Shown: one piece after another, positions 44,872 to 54,080 of the stretch
How the letters are laid out: every line of letters begins with the position of its first letter
Numbering within the stretch: the stretch's first letter is position 1
Source of the DNA: Bacteriovorax sp.
GTDB lineage: Bacteria; Bdellovibrionota; Bacteriovoracia; Bacteriovoracales; Bacteriovoracaceae
Direction: 5' to 3'
Assembly: GCA_014378525.1 (NCBI GenBank)
Contig: JACMNL010000046.1
Span: 1 to 60,717, forward strand
Length of the DNA stretch: 60,717 bases
The notes under the pieces: model-generated
What the model was told of the DNA's origin: nothing
The model's input: only the letters and a program-made list of their open reading frames with translations
Database searches by the model: none
Program-made: the position numbers and the translations under genes

Positions 44872-46128
44872 TTATTTCGTTTCATCATCGAACAATCTTC
44901 TTAATCCAGACTGAACATAACGATTTGAGATAATCTCAAAGATCGAAGCTTTATTATCTGTCACGATGTCGCTGTTTTTAAATTTATAATTTTTCTCCGG
45001 TGCGAAATTATCCAGCACCTGGCCTGTACTTGTATTTCCACCACCATCAAAATTTAAATTGAGATCTGCCGATTTTTTACTTGCACCTTTTGTTCCTAAT
45101 CCTTTACCGCTTCCGGTAAAATCAAGTGCATTTTTTGCTTTTACTTCATCAAGAATTTTCTGACTTTTTGGATCCATTGAAGCGGAAGCAGATGCGTATG
45201 AACCTAATGGTTTTGAATTAGCAATCGTCGCGGCCATTGCTTTTTCACCAAAGATTTTTTTAGTAAGTGCATTTACGTTGTTTTGGTTAGCAAAAACCGG
45301 AGGATTTTTACCAAGTTTACTACCTAAAGAAGAAAGCATTGCCTTTGTTAAACGGTCACTAGAAATAGCTTTCGCTCCTAATACTCCAGTTGATAATGCT
45401 CCAAGATTTGGATTTCCATTAGCAGCATTAACTGCAGTCTTCATTACTTCTTTTAAGCCGGTACTTGTTCCAATTGCAGTGGACATTCCAGCAGGCAAAC
45501 TGATTGAAGTAGATTTTAAGCAGGCATTTTGTCCTTTTGCATTTACAAGTTTTTTACATTTACAGGCATCATCAAATTGACCGTCTAGGGCCACACATCC
45601 GGCGGGATCATCCACAAATTGTGCAATATTATAGTTTGCTGCTGAACCATCTAACTTGTATTTATTTTTATTCCATAAGTCTGTACAAGTTTGCGAGTTA
45701 GAACGTGCTACATTTTGTTTTCCATCGGCCGTATAACAATAACAAGAAGGCTCTTCTAATTTATCTCTGCCATTGGGACAGAATGCACTCCATGAGTCTG
45801 AATATGATTTAATAATTTTATCAATTTTTGCAATATTCGCCTGAGATTCTTTTTCTTGCTCAGCTGCTCCATTATATAAAACTGTAGAGTAGACTGTAGA
45901 AATTCCTGCCATTACGACAATCCCTTGAGGGCTATCAAAATATTTTCCAATACTATCTGTGAATCCAGGTGATGCCTTTTCGACTGCTGCCTGACTGGCC
46001 GCTGTCGAGGCATAACCGGTAGCAGTTCCTGTTGCTGTATTACTTAAAACTTCGCCGGTAGCTCCCGCAAACAATGTATTAATTAGGAAAGTATTAATAA
46101 TTAAAAATAATAAAAATTTAATGATCAC
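44872..46128 (-). CDS. secreted cysteine-containing protein with C-terminal FEIISNRY motif (418 aa)
   Basis: 418 residues from GTG 46128, preceded by AAGGGAG and overlapping the upstream stop as GTGA, so translation is coupled; longer frames add a tail before the signal peptide. Signal peptide ends near LFA-GAT. A hydrophobic stretch (about 65-85) and about nine cysteines in CPNG...CYCYTADG...CTDLW...CVALDG...CKCKK...CLK follow, then a Gly/Ser/Ala/Asn-rich second half. The C-terminus SIFEIISNRYVQSGLRRLFDDETK parallels that of the 42453 protein. Family not recognised. Confidence 0.85.
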   Translation of the reverse strand: MIIKFLLFLIINTFLINTLFAGATGEVLSNTATGTATGYASTAASQAAVEKASPGFTDSIGKYFDSPQGIVVMAGISTVYSTVLYNGAAEQEKESQANIAKIDKIIKSYSDSWSAFCPNGRDKLEEPSCYCYTADGKQNVARSNSQTCTDLWNKNKYKLDGSAANYNIAQFVDDPAGCVALDGQFDDACKCKKLVNAKGQNACLKSTSISLPAGMSTAIGTSTGLKEVMKTAVNAANGNPNLGALSTGVLGAKAISSDRLTKAMLSSLGSKLGKNPPVFANQNNVNALTKKIFGEKAMAATIANSKPLGSYASASASMDPKSQKILDEVKAKNALDFTGSGKGLGTKGASKKSADLNLNFDGGGNTSTGQVLDNFAPEKNYKFKNSDIVTDNKASIFEIISNRYVQSGLRRLFDDETK

Positions 46129-47333
46129 GAGGCGCTCCCTTTTAAAGAAATAGAGGAGCAACGATAAATAATTTGCGTAATCAATTCGGATTGATTTCTA
46201 TGCAGATATGCATGTGAATTATCATAAAATAATTGTTTTCGATTATCATCTAAATCGGTGCGTTTAAGGCCATTTTTCTTTAGCATTTCCTGGGCCCTTT
46301 CATACACTTTCGGGTCATAACTTCCTTTATTACTTTCATTACTAAACCTATAATTTGGATCAGCGGCCGGAGCTGCAGTGACTGGAGCGGCAGCGACTGG
46401 AGCAGCAGTGACTGGAGCAGCAGTGACTGGAGCAGCAGCGACCGGAGCAGCAGCGACCGGAGCAGCAGCGACCGGAGCAGCTGCCTGAGCTGCAGGTACA
46501 GTTGGTGGAGCACAATTTCCGGCCTTCACACACTGATCAGGTGTAGCATCTAAACAACCTTGACCGTCAGTACACTTATTTGTTGCTTGTGAATCTTTTG
46601 CTGCATCTTTTTCTTTTACATAACACTGCTCATTCAATTCAGGTGCGGCCCATTCATAAATCGCCATCGCCGTAGCTGCACCATAACCCGCAATCAAAAG
46701 CATGTTTCTCTTTTTTTCAGCACTCGCAATATCTAGAACTGTTTGTTGTTCTTCTTTTAAATATTGAAGTGCACGGACTTGTGCTTCATAAGGAGAATTG
46801 GCAGCATCCAGTTTATACTTATCGTTTAATTCTTTCATTTTTTTTCTGGCCCTGATCTTTAGCCAAATATCAGTGGCAGTTCCAGCAAGCGCCGTGTAGC
46901 CGTATATTTTTTTTGAAGTACATAGACTTTCTTTTTTTGAAGACCCAAGACTGTTAATCATTCCGAGAAGTGCATAGGCCGAACCAACACCGTTCATGAT
47001 TGCTGACTTTCCAAGATTTCCCTGATTTAGTGAATTGGGATCGCCAGATAGGCCTGTACTTTTTTCGGCAATATTTAGCTGACATTTTTCTCGTGAAGAA
47101 ATATCAGTAAGAGCATTACAAGCTATAGCTTCATTTCTCGCATTAACCGCCGCCTGCTTACCGATACAACGATTTAGTTTCGAACTCCATACCATCGCCG
47201 TATTTTTATCACAGGCCGTTCTTTGTGCTGACATGTTGGCATCAACCGCTCCACTGATAGAATCAGATTGAGCAAAGGTAGCCTGTATCGTCGCTATTGA
47301 TAATATGAATAGTAAGCATTTAAGTTTATGCAT
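46125..47333 (-). CDS. secreted cysteine-containing protein with PVAAA repeat linker (402 aa)
   Basis: 402 residues from ATG 47333, signal peptide ending near TFA-QSD; a longer frame from 47366 places 11 charged residues before it. The middle contains two hydrophobic segments around SAYALLGMINSLGS and MLLIAGYGAATAMAIYEWA, a cysteine-rich patch (QCYVKE, KCTDGQGCLDATPDQCVKAGNCAPP), then a Pro-Val-Ala repeat linker (about 290-330). TATAAT lies only 6 nt before the ATG, so the transcript may be leaderless. It is coupled to the 44872 gene by GTGA. Not recognised. Confidence 0.83.
   Translation of the reverse strand: MHKLKCLLFILSIATIQATFAQSDSISGAVDANMSAQRTACDKNTAMVWSSKLNRCIGKQAAVNARNEAIACNALTDISSREKCQLNIAEKSTGLSGDPNSLNQGNLGKSAIMNGVGSAYALLGMINSLGSSKKESLCTSKKIYGYTALAGTATDIWLKIRARKKMKELNDKYKLDAANSPYEAQVRALQYLKEEQQTVLDIASAEKKRNMLLIAGYGAATAMAIYEWAAPELNEQCYVKEKDAAKDSQATNKCTDGQGCLDATPDQCVKAGNCAPPTVPAAQAAAPVAAAPVAAAPVAAAPVTAAPVTAAPVAAAPVTAAPAADPNYRFSNESNKGSYDPKVYERAQEMLKKNGLKRTDLDDNRKQLFYDNSHAYLHRNQSELITQIIYRCSSISLKGSAS
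46364..46482 (-). repeat. 15-bp tandem repeats encoding P-V-A/T-A-A
   Basis: About eight units of 15 bp (plus strand form GCAGCGACCGGAGCA, with GTGACT variants) within the linker of the 402-residue secreted protein. Such arrays change length easily by slippage, always in frame. Confidence 0.85.
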
Positions 47334-47487
47334 AAATCTATTATAGTTCCCTAATTTTTCCACCACTTATATTTTCGGTATTATCTTCTCCGGGCCTTAA
47401 ATTTTAATAAGATAAAATAATAAATTAAAGGGGATACCCGACATAAAAAGTGGGCAATGATAGGGCCTTTGTGTTAGGGTGCCCCCT

Positions 47488-48114
47488 ATGAAAACACTAT
47501 TTTTAAGCTTTGTTATGGCCTTTGCTGGAAGCACTTTTGCTTTAACTTTGTCTGACCTTCATGGCGGCGATGTTATGGCCATTTCATTTAACTGCTATGA
47601 GTGCCGTATGATTGAATCGGAAACTGATTCGGCGTTCTCTCACTCCGGTGTTGTCGTTATTGATAAAGATGGAAATACAAAAATTGGACAGTCTCTTGGC
47701 AGACTCGATCTTTTCTCATTTGCAGATTTTTCTAAGACCATGACTCCGGGTACGAAAGTTTCTGTTTTTCGCCCGAAAGAATTTAAAAATTTATCTACAC
47801 AAAAAAGAGCAGAGCTGGAAAAAAACATGCTCGATGTCTTCAATGAAAAATACAAAAACGCACCTTTTGATACTAAATACCTATGGAACAATTTTAATTC
47901 AAACGGAGTTGAGCTTCTTTACTGCTCGGAGTTCATTGCAAAATTTCTAGATAATTTTTTAACAGAAAAAACTGTTCCACTTCCCATCAGCTACAAAAAA
48001 AATTATGACTACTGGGTGACTTACTTTAGAGGAATTGTTCCTGATGGTGAACTCGGAAATTCACCGGCTTCTTTTTCAAGGGATTCACGTTTTGAATTCA
48101 TTGGAACACTTTAA
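47488..48114 (+). CDS. YiiX/YebB-like permuted papain-fold cysteine peptidase
   Basis: 208 residues from ATG 47488, signal peptide ending near TFA-LTL. The permuted NlpC/P60 (YiiX) pattern is present: His52 in AFSHSGVVVID and the nucleophile Cys146 in ELLYCSEFIAKFL, plus the GDVMAISFN strand. Family members are predicted amidases or lipid-linked hydrolases; the substrate here may be peptidoglycan or lipid. The downstream methyltransferase overlaps it by 23 nt. Confidence 0.88.
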   Translation: MKTLFLSFVMAFAGSTFALTLSDLHGGDVMAISFNCYECRMIESETDSAFSHSGVVVIDKDGNTKIGQSLGRLDLFSFADFSKTMTPGTKVSVFRPKEFKNLSTQKRAELEKNMLDVFNEKYKNAPFDTKYLWNNFNSNGVELLYCSEFIAKFLDNFLTEKTVPLPISYKKNYDYWVTYFRGIVPDGELGNSPASFSRDSRFEFIGTL

Positions 48115-48691
48115 TCACTATTTTCAGACGGCCAGTGGAGATCAATCAAACGCAAGTCTGATTGAGTTTTACCGTAGTGTTGTTTTTGAAAGATTACTCA
48201 AATCAGAACCTGAAATTCTCGATTTAGGTTGTGGTACAAGATCTATTTTTGAAGACCTTAATGTAGTTAAAGAAAAAGTAATCGCTGTTGATTTTTCCAA
48301 TGTGGCCATTGAGAAGACGCCATCTCATACAACAATAAATTACCTAGTGGTTGATCTCACGACTCCCAATGCTTTTGGTAAATCAAAGTTTGATCTGATC
48401 TTTGATTCTCATTGTCTTCATTGCATTGAAGGTTACAGCGAGAGAGAAGTGGCCTTCAAAAATATCTATAATGCTCTTGGGGAGGACGGTCTATTTTGTG
48501 CAGAAATGATGATTCAAAAATCCTATAAATATGTCCATTTGCCTTTCAAGCATGTGCCTACTGCACTTGAATTGGAACGCGAAATTCTGGAGTCAGGCCT
48601 TAAAATAATTTATTTTTTGATTAGTCCAGGAATGGTATTTCACAATGAAAATGGTGAGTGCGATTTACTAAGAGTGGTCTGCAGAAAATAA
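48092..48691 (+). CDS. SAM-dependent methyltransferase (class I)
   Basis: 199 residues from TTG 48092, with AAGGGA 8 nt upstream, inside the end of the peptidase gene. Motif I EILDLGCGTRSIFEDL, motif II VIAVDFSN, motif IV FDLIFDSHCLHCIEG (post-I strand with HCLHCI) and a C-terminal region PGMVFHNENGECDLLRVVCRK. Belongs with small-molecule methyltransferases of the UbiE/COQ5-like group; the substrate cannot be read. Starting further upstream would add codons within the other gene only. Confidence 0.83.
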   Translation: MNSLEHFNHYFQTASGDQSNASLIEFYRSVVFERLLKSEPEILDLGCGTRSIFEDLNVVKEKVIAVDFSNVAIEKTPSHTTINYLVVDLTTPNAFGKSKFDLIFDSHCLHCIEGYSEREVAFKNIYNALGEDGLFCAEMMIQKSYKYVHLPFKHVPTALELEREILESGLKIIYFLISPGMVFHNENGECDLLRVVCRK

Positions 48692-48694
48692 AAA

Positions 48695-48710
48695 GCCCGC
48701 TTTCGCGGGC
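48695..48710 (-). terminator. intrinsic terminator for the minus-strand 96-aa gene
   Basis: GCCCGC / GCGGGC stem with GAAA loop; on the minus strand TTTTTATTTT follows. On the plus strand there is no T-run, so it serves the minus gene and only weakly the methyltransferase. Confidence 0.78.
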
Positions 48711-48769
48711 CCTTCACACAACAACAAACACTATCCTTTCGGAGGATTTTAGGATTGGCGTCCTAAAAA

Positions 48770-49060
48770 TTAATTATAATCATTCGGATTCGGTCTTTTC
48801 TCAGTTAATCTAGCTTTTGTCAATTTGCTCACTACTAGCTCTGAAACTTCTTCAGGGTAGATGATTTCATCGCGAAGTTCGATGTTCTCATCAGCTTCCA
48901 ATGATTTTAGCACCTTAGTGCTTTCTTGCAAGCTCAAATTTTTAATAGTTTTTCCCGAGTGCGTCTTAAGTGCGATAACGTCCTGTGCCTTAAGTCCTTC
49001 TGATGCCTGTGCTCCAAGTGATAGAAAAGATAACGCTGCAAAAAGAATGAGTCCCTTCAT
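48770..49060 (-). CDS. small secreted hypothetical protein (96 aa)
   Basis: 96 residues from ATG 49060, preceded by AGGAGGT at good spacing; longer frames add a basic tail ahead of the signal peptide. Signal peptide ends near AQA-SEG. The mature ~77 residues are charged (KTHSGKTIKNLSLQES, EELVV-like helices) and lack cysteine. Not recognised. Single gene with its own terminator. Confidence 0.8.
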   Translation of the reverse strand: MKGLILFAALSFLSLGAQASEGLKAQDVIALKTHSGKTIKNLSLQESTKVLKSLEADENIELRDEIIYPEEVSELVVSKLTKARLTEKRPNPNDYN

Positions 49061-49247
49061 AAATGACCTCCTGATTATTCCAATCATCCATGACCGGTAG
49101 TTCTTGGAAGTTAGTAATACAGGTTTCGTGCCAACTAATTTGCTCGGGAATAAGGCAATATCCGACTCTTTTGGTGTCAAAAGGTAGTTTTGGATTGAAT
49201 CGAAGTAGGGCCATTATTTAAAGCAGGCCAGTTTGATACCAAAAGAA

Positions 49248-50174
49248 TTATGAAATGACAGAAAGGCAGACATCTTCATCTTTTACCAAACCTGCAATTT
49301 CGTTTTGAGTGAAACTACTTATCACGCGGGCAATCTCATCAAAGAGTGATGAGTCTGAATGATGAAAGCGATCGAGGGTCGTTTTAACCTTGAAGATCTC
49401 ACAAAAACGCAGCCAGAATTTTTCTTCGACAGCAGCGAGGGCCACATATTTGGCGTCCTTTGTCTGATAAAGCGAATAACAGGGATAAATTCCGTTATGT
49501 AAGAATTTTTTTCTGCCTGAATCACGATCGGCCTTCGGCCAGAAAATCCCCAGTAACTCTTCAGTCGCTTCATCCATATAAGTTTTTACGAACTGGACTT
49601 CATTAGTTCTCGATGACTTTATAAACGCCGCCAGAAGATCTGTCGCCGCTTTATGGCCGAAGTTAATACCGGCAATAGGAAGAAAAGGCGGATCAATAAT
49701 TTTATCCGTTCTGCCCGCTACATAAAGCGAGAGAAGACCGGTCATCGCCATGGCGTTTAAATCGTGCATGGATTTTTTTTCACGACGACTGGCCAGCAGT
49801 TCAATTGCCACGAATGGTTTTTTTAAATTGAAATCTTTATCTGTAATTTTTAATTTCTCGCGAGTCTTTTCCGGAAGCCCCATAATCACAGCATCAGCAT
49901 CTAAAACCAGCTTCCTGATTTTTTCCTGATCAGCTTCAGAGTTAAAATCAAACCGGGTAATCACTTTGCCGTTATTTAAATTTTCATACCACGAAATAAA
50001 ACTCGAATCGAACTGGGCAAAGAGCCCTGATAAAAACGGGTCCTGAAATTTATGGTCTTCAATTTTTGTAACAGTCGCTCCAAGTCCGGTTAAAACCTGT
50101 CCGCATAAAGGACCTGGTAACCTGTGACTTAGATCAATGATTTTCATTCCCGAAAGTGGTTTGAAGTCTGTCAT
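49248..50174 (-). CDS. CaiB/BaiF family (type III) CoA transferase or racemase-like protein
   Basis: 308 residues. The N-terminal signature is clear: LSGMKIIDLSHRLPGPLCGQVLTGLGATVTKIE, then DADAVIMGLPEKTREKL. The segment SMHDLNAMAMTGLLSLY parallels the HDINYxALSG region of alpha-methylacyl-CoA racemases. The usual C-terminal part is shortened (typical members are 350-400 residues). Could be a CoA transferase or a racemase; activity unknown. ATG start, 3 nt from the upstream DUF255 gene, so operonic. Confidence 0.85.
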   Translation of the reverse strand: MTDFKPLSGMKIIDLSHRLPGPLCGQVLTGLGATVTKIEDHKFQDPFLSGLFAQFDSSFISWYENLNNGKVITRFDFNSEADQEKIRKLVLDADAVIMGLPEKTREKLKITDKDFNLKKPFVAIELLASRREKKSMHDLNAMAMTGLLSLYVAGRTDKIIDPPFLPIAGINFGHKAATDLLAAFIKSSRTNEVQFVKTYMDEATEELLGIFWPKADRDSGRKKFLHNGIYPCYSLYQTKDAKYVALAAVEEKFWLRFCEIFKVKTTLDRFHHSDSSLFDEIARVISSFTQNEIAGLVKDEDVCLSVIS

Positions 50175-50177
50175 TTT

Positions 50178-52247
50178 TTATTCCTGTGCCGGCGTTAGAA
50201 TTCGTGTGAACTCTTCAAAGCCATTGCCTTTCATTTCACACGCATTCATCGTGCAGATTTCAAACGGCTCATTCGTGTCCGCGATATCGTGATAATCTAA
50301 AACAAAACGTGGAAGGAAATAAGGAATGAACTTAATAAAGTCATCTCTCTGCGCCCATGCTCTTGGAAGTTTCATTACACGAAATGCTTCTGCCGGGTAA
50401 GTAAGCGCCCTTAAACTTTCACCAGCACTAACCGGATTCACTTTTAAAACAGTATTTGTCACAGTGTCTTTTAACCCAAGGATCGTATCTAAATAATCCC
50501 TGTCACCAAATAAAACGGCCGCTCTTCTCATCAACTGAATATATGTTGCTACCGGTGATTTGAAAGAAGCATCAAATAGGTTGTACTCCTGATTAGGGTA
50601 CATCTCGAAATGCTCGGCGAGTTTTGCTCTTGTTAACATTTTATCTTTATCCAGAAATTCTTTTGAAACAAACAGTAGGGCATCTTTAAAGTTCTGTTTG
50701 AATACATCATTGGCAGAAATTTCAAAAAGTCTCAGTTGAGATTCAGCGAAGAAAACAAAATCTTCCAGATAAGGATGAGAGAATTCTACGGTCGTTGTAT
50801 GTCTCATCTTCATGCCGGTTTCAGCATTCGTTAAGAATGTCTTAAAAATTCCTTCTATTGTCGTATTAATTAAGTTAGATGCCATTCTTTTGATGACATC
50901 AATTTGTGAGTATTGAACAACATCCACCAGCGCTGAAATCAACATGAAGTTCCAGCTCGCCACACCTTTGTTGTCTGTCACAGGTGGCATACGTTCCTTT
51001 CTTTCGTTTAGAATGGCACGTCTGACTTTTCTCACCATGTCCCAGTTTTCCTGCTGGTAAAATTCTTCCTTCAAATCAGGATTCATCGAAATTACATTAA
51101 GGTTGTGTTCGAAGTTTCCCTTTTCAGTAATCTGAAACCACTTCTTGATTTTATCCATATTTTTGCCGAGAGTTTCCTGGTCATCATCATTGCTGTTGAT
51201 AAGGTCTTCAAACTCTGCTTCAGAAAAAGTAAAATACAATCCTTCAACACCTTCACTGTCAGCATCCTGAGCAGAGAAAAAATGTCTCATTCCGTCTTTG
51301 TCATCAGAAAGCATTTCGTTTTCCAGGTAATCAAGAGTGTTGATCATGCTGTCGAATACCAGCGGGCTTGGATAGACGAGACTTAATTTCGTCATCGTTC
51401 TTAAAAATCCGGCCTGGTCATAAAGCATTTTTTCAAAGTGAGGTACTAACCATTTTTCATCAGTAGAGTATCTATGCATTCCTCCGCGGGCGTGATCGTT
51501 GATCGCTCCCATCAGCATGCGCTCACATGAATTAATAATAAATTCCCCGTGCTCTTTTGTAATCATCCCTTCAAGCATTTGCTCAATGGCCCATTCGTAA
51601 AAAGCGAAAGTTGGAAATTTCGGAGACGTTCCATATCCACCCCAGGTTTTGTCAGAAAATTCTTTTACAGCTTCTAAAATTCCATTCGGGTGAGGGAAGT
51701 GTCCTTCGAACTGAACTTCTCCCGGAGGAGTCGATCCATTTTTTATTGCTTCTGTAACCTGAACCGCATTTTTTTCTACCTGTTCTTTTTCGTTATCATA
51801 CGCACGTCTAAGTTCACGGATCAGATCCGGAAAATTAGGAGCATTATCTTTTGATGTTAATGGAAAATAAGTGCCGACATAAAACGGTCTGGTGTCCGGA
51901 AGTAAAAATGCAGACAGCGGCCATCCTCCATTACTTCCAAAAAGTTGTGCGGCCTTCTGGTAATAATTATCGATATCAGGAAATTCTTCACGATCCACTT
52001 TGATCGCTACAAAATGATCATTTAAAAAAGTCGCAACATCGCGGTCGACGAAAGATTCATGTGCCATCACATGGCACCAGTGGCATGAAGAATATCCAAT
52101 CGATAAAAAGATAGGTTTATTATTTGCTCTCGCGTACTCCAGAGCTTCCGGACCGTAATTCCACCAGTGAATAGGATTGTCCTGATGTTGTCGCAAATAG
52201 AGTGATTTTGAATTTTTCAAACGATTAAAGTTTAGCGATGAACTCAT
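50178..52247 (-). CDS. DUF255 thioredoxin-fold protein (YyaL/SPATA20 family)
   Basis: 689 residues. The N-terminal thioredoxin-like domain opens with QHQDNPIHWWNYGPEALE and carries the redox motif Cys55-His-Trp-Cys58 (GYSSCHWCHVMAHESF), then VDREEFPDID. The rest is a large (alpha/alpha)6-barrel-like domain with MHRYSTDEKWLVPHFEKMLYDQA. Members occur in all domains of life (human SPATA20); the biochemical role is undefined. ATG start; the CoA-transferase gene follows after 3 nt. Confidence 0.92.
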   Translation of the reverse strand: MSSSLNFNRLKNSKSLYLRQHQDNPIHWWNYGPEALEYARANNKPIFLSIGYSSCHWCHVMAHESFVDRDVATFLNDHFVAIKVDREEFPDIDNYYQKAAQLFGSNGGWPLSAFLLPDTRPFYVGTYFPLTSKDNAPNFPDLIRELRRAYDNEKEQVEKNAVQVTEAIKNGSTPPGEVQFEGHFPHPNGILEAVKEFSDKTWGGYGTSPKFPTFAFYEWAIEQMLEGMITKEHGEFIINSCERMLMGAINDHARGGMHRYSTDEKWLVPHFEKMLYDQAGFLRTMTKLSLVYPSPLVFDSMINTLDYLENEMLSDDKDGMRHFFSAQDADSEGVEGLYFTFSEAEFEDLINSNDDDQETLGKNMDKIKKWFQITEKGNFEHNLNVISMNPDLKEEFYQQENWDMVRKVRRAILNERKERMPPVTDNKGVASWNFMLISALVDVVQYSQIDVIKRMASNLINTTIEGIFKTFLTNAETGMKMRHTTTVEFSHPYLEDFVFFAESQLRLFEISANDVFKQNFKDALLFVSKEFLDKDKMLTRAKLAEHFEMYPNQEYNLFDASFKSPVATYIQLMRRAAVLFGDRDYLDTILGLKDTVTNTVLKVNPVSAGESLRALTYPAEAFRVMKLPRAWAQRDDFIKFIPYFLPRFVLDYHDIADTNEPFEICTMNACEMKGNGFEEFTRILTPAQE

Positions 52248-52411
52248 ATGTTGGCCTTTGTGATAAAAATATAAGACCTCAATTATACGCTCACGTTATT
52301 GGTAAAGGGAAGGAATTATTGACAACGTAGAGGTAAAGAATTTCATGAAAAAAGTTTACGATGACAGCTAATGTCTAGACTTGAGTCCCTCTATCTGGAT
52401 AAGGATAGTTT
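52248..52411. other. intergenic region between divergent genes
   Basis: 164 nt. Contains an isolated TTGACA (52319-52324 region) without a good -10 at 17 nt, and no hairpin or small gene that I can support. Confidence 0.4.
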
Positions 52412-53251
52412 ATGAAATTTGTAAGCGGACTATGTTTGACTATTATTTTGGGATGCCTCTGGCTTGTAGCAGGAGTGATCTCAACAAATCGTCTTAAGAC
52501 ATTGGAGCTGGCAGGAATTCTTCCATATGGGCCATTGCCCGCGGTTGAATCAAACTACTACTCTTACGAAGGGCTTCATCAGGCCTTCGATTCAAGTGTG
52601 CCACTAAAGCGCGCGAGTGAATTCTCAAAAGTAGAATTCGAAACCATGCTCATGACTTCACTGTCTCCAAAAGAGCAGGGTGAATTAAAACCTTATCTCA
52701 ATTCCATTTTAGATTTTTCTGTTGAATACCAGGTCGATCCATTCTGGATTACATCAATTGTTATGGTAGAAAGTAATTTTAATTTAACAGCTTTGAGCCC
52801 GAAAAATGCCCGCGGTTTAATGCAGATTAAACCTGATACCGCTCAACATCTTTATCAATTAATGCAAAAAACTTTAACTGATGATCAGGTTTCAGAAAAT
52901 CTTTATCGGCCAAAAGAAAATATTGAAGTCGGTGTTTTTTATTTAAAAAAATTATTGCAAAACTTTCGCATGAACTATCGATTTGCGACAGTCGCATATA
53001 ACATCGGGCCTTCAAAACTGAGAAACCGTTTGGTTGAAAAAAGCCTGGACGTGAATAACTTTTCATATCTGGTAAAAGTAAAAGACCGTTATTTTAAACT
53101 GACTCAAACATTTGCTCAGGTGACAAAATTCAAAGCAATGCCATATGAGGCAACATACGTGTATTCTGAACAAGGTTTAAAACTCGAACTTAAGATCGTA
53201 GATCTATTCCCAATGGCAACTGGTTCAGAGAATCTGACAGCTAAATTCTAA
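52412..53251 (+). CDS. lytic transglycosylase, SLT family
   Basis: 279 residues with an N-terminal membrane anchor or signal peptide (about 5-25). The SLT/goose-lysozyme-like domain (about 98-240) shows the catalytic Glu120 in IVMVESNFN, LSPKNARGLMQIKPDTA, then NIEVGVFYLKKLL and ATVAYNIGPSK. It cleaves the glycan strand of peptidoglycan with anhydro-muramyl product. In a predator such enzymes also act on prey or bdelloplast wall, which is inference. ATG start without a strong ribosome site. Confidence 0.92.
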   Translation: MKFVSGLCLTIILGCLWLVAGVISTNRLKTLELAGILPYGPLPAVESNYYSYEGLHQAFDSSVPLKRASEFSKVEFETMLMTSLSPKEQGELKPYLNSILDFSVEYQVDPFWITSIVMVESNFNLTALSPKNARGLMQIKPDTAQHLYQLMQKTLTDDQVSENLYRPKENIEVGVFYLKKLLQNFRMNYRFATVAYNIGPSKLRNRLVEKSLDVNNFSYLVKVKDRYFKLTQTFAQVTKFKAMPYEATYVYSEQGLKLELKIVDLFPMATGSENLTAKF

Positions 53252-53351
53252 AAATAGCTTTTAATTCCTTACATCTCATTCACAGCGTCTTTTTTTATCA
53301 TTCCAAACTGCTAGATTGGTATATTGAATTTTTCCATGGATGATTTACCCA

Positions 53352-54080
53352 ATGTCTCAAAACACAAAAGACCCGTCTGAGTTCGCTCAGGTTATAGCAA
53401 TCGATGGCCCATCCGGATCGGGCAAGTCGACTGTCGCTCGCGAGCTTGCAACTGCACTTCATGTTCTTTACATCGATACAGGGGCCATGTTCAGAGCTCT
53501 CGGCTTTTTTGCCGACCAACAGAAAATAGACTTGGTTGAAGGTGAAAAATTAACCAGCTTTCTAAATTCGATAAAAATGGATTACGGAGTTTCTTCAAAA
53601 TGTTTAATCCGCATTAATGATCTGGACCTGACAGAAAAAATCCGCGAGCACAACGTTTCAAAATTAGCTTCAATTATTTCCCAGCTGCCATCAGTCAGAA
53701 AATACTTACTTGATTTCCAGCGCGCACTTGCTCTTAACAAAGTTTGTGTGATGGAAGGAAGAGATATTGGTACAGTTGTTTTCCCTAACTCATTCTGCAA
53801 ATTTTTTATTACTGCCTCTGTTGATATCAGAGCTGAACGAAGATTAAAGCAATTGAAAGAGGGCGGAGATCACACGATTACCCTTGAGCAGATTAAAGAC
53901 GACGTCAGAAAGCGTGATGAAACAGATATGAACCGTGTTGTGGCCCCTTTAAAAAAAGCAGACGACGCTACACTTCTCGATACCACTGAACTTGGCCTTG
54001 ACGATATTATTAAAATCCTTTCAAACGAAGTGAAATTCAGGGCGGCCCATCTCGGCTTCGTCCTCGGTCCGAATGTATGA
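53352..54080 (+). CDS. cmk: cytidylate kinase
   Basis: 242 residues from ATG 53352 (an in-frame ATG at 53340 is possible; neither has a strong ribosome site). Walker A GPSGSGKST near residue 20, DTGAMFRAL, KVCVMEGRDIGTVVFP, and ASVDIRAERRLKQL with KRDETDMNR as the CMP-binding and lid elements. Phosphorylates CMP/dCMP. The gene after it overlaps by 4 nt (ATGA). Cmk is commonly placed before ribosomal protein S1; here it heads an LPS-core cluster instead. Confidence 0.93.
   Translation: MSQNTKDPSEFAQVIAIDGPSGSGKSTVARELATALHVLYIDTGAMFRALGFFADQQKIDLVEGEKLTSFLNSIKMDYGVSSKCLIRINDLDLTEKIREHNVSKLASIISQLPSVRKYLLDFQRALALNKVCVMEGRDIGTVVFPNSFCKFFITASVDIRAERRLKQLKEGGDHTITLEQIKDDVRKRDETDMNRVVAPLKKADDATLLDTTELGLDDIIKILSNEVKFRAAHLGFVLGPNV

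Noticed and set aside
46364-46482. CRISPR-like array
   Set aside because: The 15-bp units are contiguous, without spacers, and in frame within a gene.
52319-52347. TTGACA-N17 promoter for the lytic transglycosylase gene
   Set aside because: The hexamer at the -10 position is TTCATG-like and does not resemble TATAAT.
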